From assembly GCA_013339895.1 (NCBI GenBank), contig JABACO010000002.1:16995686-17059685 (forward strand): a stretch of DNA of 64,000 bases, in the 5' to 3' direction. Positions 58,201 through 64,000 of the stretch are shown here, piece after piece. A program made the position numbers and the translations under genes. Source of the DNA: Ephydatia muelleri. Lineage: Eukaryota; Porifera; Demospongiae; Spongillida; Spongillidae. The notes below the pieces were generated by a model. It was not told the origin of the DNA, ran no database searches, and saw only the letters and a program-made list of their open reading frames with translations. How positions within the stretch are numbered: position 1 is the first letter of the stretch; every line of letters begins with the position of its first letter.

Positions 58201-61200
58201 GTGTGGTCCTGGTCCTTTTGTACTCTCTATCACTCTGATGAGTAGTGTGTATTTGACATTGGTGGTACTCCCATGATGATATGCACGTGTCATTACAGAA
58301 TGGATGGACTGCACTGATGATGGCTTCAAAGGCAGGGCACATGGAGTGTGTCAAGGTGCTATTGGATAAGATTGCAGATGTAAACATGCAATTAGGGGTG
58401 AGTGGTTTCATTGTACACTGTGTACATGCATTGCAGCATGTGTCCAGAGTCCCCAGTAGTGAATGAAGACATGTCCACAAGTACCCTATTATTTGCATGC
58501 ACGTGCATGCCATGTTATTTAATGACTGAATCAAGTACATCTCTAGATGAAGCCACATGTAAGTAAAGTATGATGGTCACAAGCTTAACAAATTGTACCT
58601 GAAAAGATAAATGCAAATACCCTCACCCTTGCTAAAATCCTCCATCTTATTCATGCCATTCAAGTGGACCCATGTGTCATGCTGGTGTTTCGTTGAATTA
58701 AGTTTATTTTGGTGCCATGATTCCACATGAAAAGTGAGTGTTCTTGGACACCAAACCAGGCACAATGGGAGACCTCAATAACCTTCCTTAACGGTCCCCC
58801 CCCACTCCCTGGGGTACATATGAAACATTTTAATGAATGGTGTAAATATGTTGGTTACAAAGTTCCATTATGCAATCTACACAAATGCCTAGTGCCCCTC
58901 TCTTGCAGGTCCCAGTAATAAGGACTTTTATATTACATTCTGGGGATGAGGCACAGTGCATCTACTGTCCTAGTCCTGGCTTACAATATCCTGACGGATG
59001 GGTGGGAGGATATTAGCGGTGTATGACATCACGGGGTATGAGGGAGCACTGTATGTTTCTCCCAGTGATGCCTTTTTAGTATTAATAGTATATGTTGTTG
59101 AACTGTGTGTGGTGCTGGTCCTTGTTTACTCTCTATCACTCTGATGGGTGTGTATTTGACATTCGTGGTATTTGCATGATGATATGCACTTGTCATTACA
59201 GGATGGAGGGACCGCACTGATGATGGCTTCAGAGGCAGGGCACATAGAGTGTGTCCAAGTGCTATTGAATAAGGATGCAGATATCAACATGCAAATAGGG
59301 GTGAGTGGTTTCGTTTAAAAATGTGTTCATACAGTGCAGCATGTATCCAGAGTCCCCAGTAGTGAATGAAGACATGTGCACAAGAACACTATTGTGTGCA
59401 TACATGTACATGCCATGTTGTTTAATGACTGAATCAAGTACATCTCTAGATGAAGCCACATGTATGAAAATTATGATGGTCTCAAGCTTTACAAATGGTA
59501 CCTGATAAGATAAATGCAAATACCCTCACCCTTGCTAAAATACCCCATCTTATTCATGCCATTTAGGTGGACCTCTGGTATACTGGAATATAATTGAATT
59601 AAGTTTAGTTTGGTGCCATGATTCCACATGAAAAGTGAGTGTCCTTGGACACCAAACCAGACCACGATGGGAGACCTTAATGAGTTTCCCTAACCCCACC
59701 CCCCTTCCCCCTCCCAGGGGTTTGTTAAAAGCTTTTTAATGAGAAGATAGGAATGGTGTAAAAGAGAAGGGAATATGTTGGTAACAAGCTTAAAAAATTG
59801 TACCTGAAATTGTATGTTTTTTTCCAAAGTTCCATTATGCAATCTACACGAAAGCCTAGTGCCCCTCTCTTGTAGGTCCCCGTAACAAGGACTTTTATAT
59901 TACATTCTGGGGATGAGGCACAGTGCACCAACAAGGCTATGTGACTGTGTGTCATTTGTTTGTTGGTTGAACTGTGGGGTCCTTGTACATGTCTACTGTC
60001 CTCAGTAGTCCTGGCGTACAATATCCTGATGGAGGGGTGGGGTTTTATTTTTTGGGAATGGGTGGGAGGATATTAGCCGTGTACGACATCATGGGGCATG
60101 AGGGAGCACTGTTTGTTCCTCCCAGTGGTGCCTTTTTTGTGTTAGTGGAATGTGTTGCTGAATTGTGTGTTGGGCCGGTCCTTGTGAACTCTCTATCACT
60201 CTGATGGATAGCGTGTATTTTACATTGGTGGTACTCGAATGATGTCATTACAGGGTGGGGGGACCGCACTGATGAGGGCTTCAGAGGCAGGGCACATGGA
60301 GTGTGTCCAAGTGCTACTGGATAAGGGTGCAGATGTCAACATGCAGACCTTGGTGAGTGGGTGTCATTACACACTGTGTACATCCAATGCAGCATGTACC
60401 CAGAGTCCCCAGTAGTGAGTGAAGACATGTGCACAAGAACCCTGTATATGTATATGCCATGTTGTTTAATGACTGAATCAAGTGCATCTCTAGATGAAGG
60501 CACATGTATGATGGTCACAAGCTTCACAATACGGTACCTGAAAAGATAAATGCAAATACCCTCATCATTGCTAATTTATTCGTGCCATTCAAGTTGACCT
60601 CATGTGTCATGCGGTGTACTGGAATAATTAAGTTTATTTTGGTGCCTTAATTCCACATGAAATGTGAGTGTCTTTGGGCACCAAACCAGACCATGATGGG
60701 AGACCTTAATGAGTTTCTCCAAACCCCCCCTCCCCCCGCCCCACTCCCAGGGGTTAATTTTTTAATGAGAAGTTAGGAGGAGTGATGTAAAAGGGAGGGG
60801 AATTTGTTTTGGTTACATTTGCACTTGTCATTACAGTATGGATGGACTGCACTGATGAGGGCTTCAGATGCACGGCACATAGAGTGTGTCCAGGTGCTAT
60901 TGGATAAGGGTGCAGATGTCAACATACAGAGCAATGTGAGTGGTGTCATTATACACTGTGTACATGCAATGCAGCATGTATAGTAGTGGGAGCTCCACCA
61001 TTTTATGTTAGTCTGGGTACAGGGGAATGGAATTGTGGAGACCAAGACCTTTGTCTTTTAGAGCATGGGAGTTCATTTTTAACCAGTTCAGTTTATTGAG
61101 ATCCAAATAACATGGAAGCAAGTGTAGGAGTTAAGGTTTGTTGTTGTTTAGACGGTGTTAGCTTTTAGCCTGTTAGGTTGGCAGCTGGCCCTACATATTA

Positions 61201-62759
61201 CCATACATTGTAAGATTGGATATAGGTACTTGATCACCAGATTAACCGATTCTTGAACAATGTTTGCTACACTTGACAGGTCCGAACGTTATACAGTGTT
61301 GCTTACCAAACAAACCTGATTTGACACAATTGTGAACTCCTGTTTATGGTTCAGTGATGGTTATGCCTTGAATTGGACATTGGTGGTAGTGGGGAGAGAT
61401 GGGTGGGGGGAGGTAGGGCGGGATTAACTTGAATTACGTTCTTCATTTGCTTTGGCCTCACATGTTTCATTAATAGCCAGGTCCTGAATGGACATTTTGG
61501 GGAGGTGTGGAGGAGATGGGGGGTGGGTGTGAAGATTGTGGGAATCATGAAATGCCGTACATTCCTGTTACAATTGGATTTGATAAAATGGCACAAGATA
61601 CAATCCTGCGTGTTCATTTCGCAAATAGGTTTCATGACAGGGAATGTGTATAGTAATGTAGGACTGTTTTCTTGTACCATTCTATCAAACCCCACTCTAC
61701 CAAGAGTCTACCGTTGCATGTGTTGTTGCTTTTTGCACCACCCAAATCCTACATTTACTTTGTCATACTTTAGGTAGACCGCACTAGCAGATAACAATTT
61801 TGGTATTGTGAGTGTAAATTCATTGCTGATTTTTTAGATATATTTGCTTCAAATTATACCCGTACTAGAATCCTGAAAGTTAATTCATTGCTTCAACCAC
61901 TAGTCTGGTGATACAGCTCTGCATTTGGCTGCTAGAACTTACTGGGTTGGAGAGAAGGATCAGATCAGCTGCGTAAGAACACTCCTGTTCCATCCTGGTA
62001 TTAATGTCAATCTTAAGAACAATCAAGGACGTACAGCTATGAGGGATGCGGGGTATGAATCCCTCAGTGTGTTCAATCAGGTGCTGAAAACGTGCAGTGA
62101 CTTTCCTGCTGATTCCTATGGAAAGGTTGTGCTATGTGGAAATTCAGGTGCTGGGAAAAGTACACTGACTCAGGTAATGTAAGTGTTGTATGCTTATGAG
62201 CTCATAAGTTGAGCACTTGTAAGTGCTAATGTTTAGAATCACATGATTCGCACTTCATATTTTCTAGGGATTCTGTTCTAGAACATTCAAATAGTTATGT
62301 ATTATGTGCAAGTGTTCTACACGCAATCTAAGTGTTCACTAAAATTCCTTCTAATATAAAATCCTTACGAGTTTCGGGGGTACAAACTCGACAGATATTC
62401 ATGCATAAAGTTATGTTTTCAGCTAACTGATGCTGATAATGTCAAGTATAGAACCCTGCACATGTATAATTTTTTCATGTCATACATGTGCATACCATGG
62501 CTAAATGATCATTGCATGCTACATTTATACATTTATAGTAGCTTGAGTATCCTTTTGTGCATGGTTTGTTTACATTGTTTACTCACATTGTGTCCTTGGA
62601 TGAGTTGTATCATATTACTGATGGGTATGTGAAAATTGTAAAATTAATGCATCTTTGTTTACTGTTGTCTATCATGATGATGTGACTTTAACGCTGTCAT
62701 TCTTCTAATTAAAGGCCATCATCAACATTTCCAAGTCAACAGCAACTCGTTTTGCAAAT
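47052..62759 (+). CDS. Copy C: ankyrin–Roc–(COR–Death) gene, 5' portion
   Basis: Gene-level entry. Candidate first exon (47052-47073), an atypical N-terminal ANK exon (47211-47299), eleven ANK repeat exons (51637-60935), the Roc P-loop exon (61904-62173) and the small Roc exon (62715-62759). COR and Death exons are expected beyond the window. All ANK and Roc exons are phase 0-0. No stop or frameshift is seen in the visible exons; exon C6 lacks splice sites but can be skipped in frame, and C3 lacks one codon. A gypsy element sits antisense in the second intron. This is the most likely functional copy. Confidence 0.65.
47211..47299 (+). CDS. N-terminal ankyrin repeat exon of copy C
   Basis: Reads EKLEDAALMGDVEDIVRLLD then LGADITTADT and ends at a gtgaga donor in phase 0. 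Such a shortened, divergent first repeat (N-cap type) is usual at the start of ANK domains. An alternative acceptor at 47200 would add ALA and give a full 99-bp phase-0 exon. The sequence is much less like the array repeats than they are like each other. Confidence 0.65.
47723..51530 (-). mobile_element. Ty3/gypsy LTR retroelement, minus strand, fossil
   Basis: Read on the minus strand, from high to low coordinates: nucleocapsid CCHC knuckle (CYKCRKPGHIASVC), aspartic protease (VDTGAALSIV), reverse transcriptase (YIDDILITG), RNase H (LAGDASEYGIGAII), H2C2 integrase finger, integrase core and C-terminal domain. A 3' LTR of 133 bp (47723-47855) has ends TGTAGTGTAGTA and TACTACACTACA, preceded by a purine tract (ttggggagggg). 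No 5' LTR, and only the end of gag is present. Pol looks nearly whole with about one break; young. It lies in antisense in an ANK intron unit of copy C; about 8 bp of unit sequence is missing at the junction and no target duplication is seen. Confidence 0.92.
51637..51735 (+). CDS. Ankyrin repeat exon C1
   Basis: 99 bp, phase 0-0, between cattacag and gttagt. NGWTALMMASKAGHIECV then RVLLDKGAEVNMQTW. Immediately downstream of the gypsy element. Confidence 0.87.
52158..52206 (+). repeat. C49 homopolymer in an ANK intron
   Basis: Expands a short C-rich site present in every unit of the array (aactgtcccccc...caggggt). The longest homopolymer in the window. Confidence 0.88.
52656..52754 (+). CDS. 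Ankyrin repeat exon C2
   Basis: 99 bp, phase 0-0, cattacag to gtgaat (weak donor). SGCTALMKASETGHIECV then QVLLDRGADVNRQIV. W at position 3 is C, which is unusual for the family. Confidence 0.8.
53445..53540 (+). CDS. Ankyrin repeat exon C3 (one codon short)
   Basis: 96 bp, phase 0-0, cattacag to gtgagt. DGTALMKASEAGHMECV then QVLLDNGAEVNMQIE: the W codon is missing, giving a 32-residue repeat. Confidence 0.82.
54102..54200 (+). CDS. Ankyrin repeat exon C4
   Basis: 99 bp, phase 0-0, cattacag to gtgtgt (weak donor). KGWTALMMASKAGHIECV then QVLLDKDADVNMQTW. Confidence 0.82.
55088..55186 (+). CDS. Ankyrin repeat exon C5
   Basis: 99 bp, phase 0-0, caatacag to gtgagt. NGLTALMMASMEEHMECI then QVLLDKGADVNMQDK. 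W at position 3 is L and the GH turn is EH. Confidence 0.82.
56182..56280 (+). pseudogene. Ankyrin repeat exon C6, both splice sites lost
   Basis: The 33 codons are open (DGWTALMRASEAGHVECI then KVLLDKGADVNMQLG), but the acceptor is cattacaa instead of cattacag and the donor is gagagt instead of gtgagt. Using the next AG would shift the frame by one. Skipping the exon leaves the message in frame. Confidence 0.8.
57203..57301 (+). CDS. Ankyrin repeat exon C7
   Basis: 99 bp, phase 0-0, tataacag to gttagt. NGGIALMMASEAGHIECV then QVLLDKGAEVNMQTW. W-T at positions 3-4 are G-I. Confidence 0.8.
57403..57567. mobile_element. Telomere-like (CCCTAA)5 run joined to a 133-bp hairpin
   Basis: 57403-57434 is 32 bp of perfect CCCTAA repeats. 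It abuts a hairpin with 62-bp arms (57435-57496 and 57506-57567), about two mismatches, and a 9-base loop. Arm start: ACACAACCAAAAAGTTACAA. Inserted in an intron of copy C at gtgtgcat/acatgtac. No open frame. Confidence 0.85.
58299..58397 (+). CDS. Ankyrin repeat exon C8
   Basis: 99 bp, phase 0-0, cattacag to gtgagt. NGWTALMMASKAGHMECV then KVLLDKIADVNMQLG. Confidence 0.85.
59202..59300 (+). CDS. Ankyrin repeat exon C9
   Basis: 99 bp, phase 0-0, cattacag to gtgagt. DGGTALMMASEAGHIECV then QVLLNKDADINMQIG. Confidence 0.83.
60254..60352 (+). CDS. Ankyrin repeat exon C10
   Basis: 99 bp, phase 0-0, cattacag to gtgagt. GGGTALMRASEAGHMECV then QVLLDKGADVNMQTL. Confidence 0.83.
60837..60935 (+). 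CDS. Ankyrin repeat exon C11
   Basis: 99 bp, phase 0-0, cattacag to gtgagt. YGWTALMRASDARHIECV then QVLLDKGADVNIQSN. Last array exon before Roc exon 1; its upstream intron is the shortest (484 bp). Confidence 0.85.
61904..62173 (+). CDS. Copy C Roc exon 1 (ankyrin end plus P-loop)
   Basis: 270 bp, phase 0-0, ccactag to gtaatg. SGDTALHLAARTYWVGEK, HPGINVNLKNNQGRTAM and P-loop GNSGAGKST then LTQ. Both splice sites intact. Confidence 0.87.
62715..62759 (+). CDS. Copy C Roc exon 2 (45-bp small exon)
   Basis: AIINISKSTATRFAN between attaaag and gtaagaatg, phase 0-0. One residue differs from copies A and B at position 8 (S for P). Confidence 0.7.
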
Positions 62760-63353
62760 GTAAGAATGGGTTGTGTGATATCGCACATTCTAACATGTGT
62801 CCATTGTCTATGGTGGAACTTCGAGCATTATGAACATGTATGGTTCCCTGTGTAATAATAGTACCATGTATATGTCCTAAACTAACCCTCACAATCTTAG
62901 AATGAGGTGGTTGAAATAATATGCATGCTTTACACTGGAGGAGGGGGGGCGAACAAAGCTCAATATTTCATTTACATGCAACATTTCACTGATGGCAGTT
63001 GTGCATTCATGCCAAATCATAGTTTTCTAAACTCCACCTGACATCTACACCAAATTTAGGTATAGTGTATGATTTTATTGATATCATGCAATCATGCACA
63101 TAAATCATAAGATACATCAGTTTTGTACCACATGTAGCTTACAATGTTTGTGATGTCTAAAGTAAGCACAGATGCCTGCAGGATACAGGGCACTTTCATG
63201 CAAAACAATGTCATCTTATAGTTAATCATTGTATTAATACAAATATGAAATGTGTGTATATACCTTAGTGCTACCATAATCAGGATAATGTATGGGTTCT
63301 GCCCTCATTTGGCCGCCATGTTTATCATTTTGGATGTCATGTTTTTATTCACA

Positions 63354-63700
63354 TTTGCAATGTTAGACATCACTGATATGTTAACACATGATTGGGAATC
63401 GGAAAAGCCATACTGCATAGCTGTTCGGTTTCGCAAAAGAGACGATAAATGCTTCAGTGGTGTTAGCCTTGACCGTTTGTCTGTGAAAGATTGCAACAGG
63501 TGAGTTTAGAACCACTCGCAATATTCCCAACTCTTGTGTTTTGTTTCATCTGCGGGTCGGTATCAGAGTGATTTGTGAAGCTTCATGTGACAAATGGCAC
63601 CAGTCACGGATCTAGTTTGTAGCAAGCATTTTACCAAGGAAGACTATATCCAACTGATCTTGAACGATTTCAAGTCGTGTAGTGTGGTAAGTACTAGCAT
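63354..63700 (+). pseudogene. THAP-domain remnant, block C
   Basis: The best preserved first half: KPYCIAVRFRKRDDKC, then FSGVSLDRLSVKDCNR before a gtgagt donor. The second cysteine of the CxxxGC pair is F. In the second half the residues before CSKHFTKEDYIQLI are shifted in frame. The same arrangement is seen in blocks A and B. Confidence 0.5.
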
Positions 63701-64000
63701 AGATGGCAGCCTCTGTGTGCATGGACTCTCCAATTTGCCTCGTGTTTGCATCTAGCTCATGTGTTATGTTAAACGACTACCAGAAGAACTGATGGTATGC
63801 AGTGTGTGGCGATAGGACCTAAGAACTGCTATGGTTTACATGCAGATACTATCTTTCCTTATCTGTTCAGAATGGAGAAGTTAGTAGGGTCACCATGCAT
63901 TCTTATCATGGACACCAGAGCTACACAAAGAACAAACCACTGAAGGCATGCAGCTGCAAAATCAGGATGGTCAGTCATACCTTCGTCGTAAAGTTCCCCT

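Larger units (their letters stand above)
51540..60970 (+). repeat. Tandem array 2 of ANK units
   Basis: Exon starts are spaced 1019, 789, 657, 986, 1094, 1021, 1096, 903, 1052 and 583 bp. Units differ consistently from array 1: atctctagatgaagccacat instead of tctctagatgtaaggaaag, and acaccaaaccaggccac instead of actccaaacaagaccac. Short units (53445-54102, 60254-60837) have internal deletions of intron sequence. Confidence 0.9.
60975..64000 (+). repeat. Block C of the triplicated Roc/THAP segment
   Basis: Aligns by eye over its length with 10625-13840 (block A) and 23472-26240 (block B), including intergenic landmarks such as gatcaccagattaac and tactaccatatc-type intron sequence around the Roc exons. 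Continues beyond the window. The three copies keep the same order: Roc exon 1, Roc exon 2, THAP remnant. Confidence 0.8.

Noticed and set aside
1-64000. tRNA, rRNA or snRNA genes
   Set aside because: None could be recognised by eye; no cloverleaf with anticodon arm or conserved rRNA core seen.

Overview
The window is animal nuclear DNA with GT–AG introns, many transposons and no bacterial-style operons. The best guess is a sponge, probably a demosponge. This is an inference from the many ankyrin–Roc–COR–Death genes, the invertebrate-type tyrosinase, the Merlin and Ty3/gypsy elements and short TTAGGG-type repeats. No rRNA or mitochondrial marker fixes the taxon.

Most of the + strand belongs to one gene family. 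Its architecture is a run of 33-residue ankyrin (ANK) repeats, a Roc GTPase, a COR domain and a C-terminal Death domain, which is a DAPK1-like layout without the kinase. Three copies are visible. Copy A has eight ANK exons at 598-8987, Roc exons at 11235-11933, a Roc/COR exon at 16810-18381, a linker exon at 19403-19468 and a Death exon at 19589-19851; its 5' end is outside the window. Copy B (24249-33585) repeats the 3' part of A and also carries a stray third COR fragment (31250-32160). Copy C has a candidate first exon at 47052, eleven ANK exons at 51637-60935 and Roc exons at 61904-62759, and then runs off the window. A and B carry lesions. C shows no coding lesion in the visible part, apart from one ANK exon that has lost both splice sites.

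Each ANK exon is one complete repeat, nearly always 99 bp and always phase 0-0, and sits in a tandem DNA unit of about 1 kb that includes the intron. Repeat number can therefore change by unequal crossing-over, or by exon skipping, without loss of frame. This is the most interesting feature of the window.

Between the copies lie an interrupted tyrosinase gene (35173-37474) split by a Merlin DNA transposon with an 8-bp target duplication, one exon of a possible TNIP/ABIN-like coiled-coil protein (41680-41926), and three fossil Ty3/gypsy LTR elements (21521-23471 +, about 38320-41221 +, 47723-51530 -). There are also two copies of a hAT-like element, several hairpin or foldback elements, degenerate THAP-domain remnants repeated in each block, a GT microsatellite, an interstitial telomere-like run joined to a hairpin, and several very long G or C homopolymers.

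All exon boundaries come from reading splice consensus and comparing the paralogous copies by eye. No search or transcript was available.
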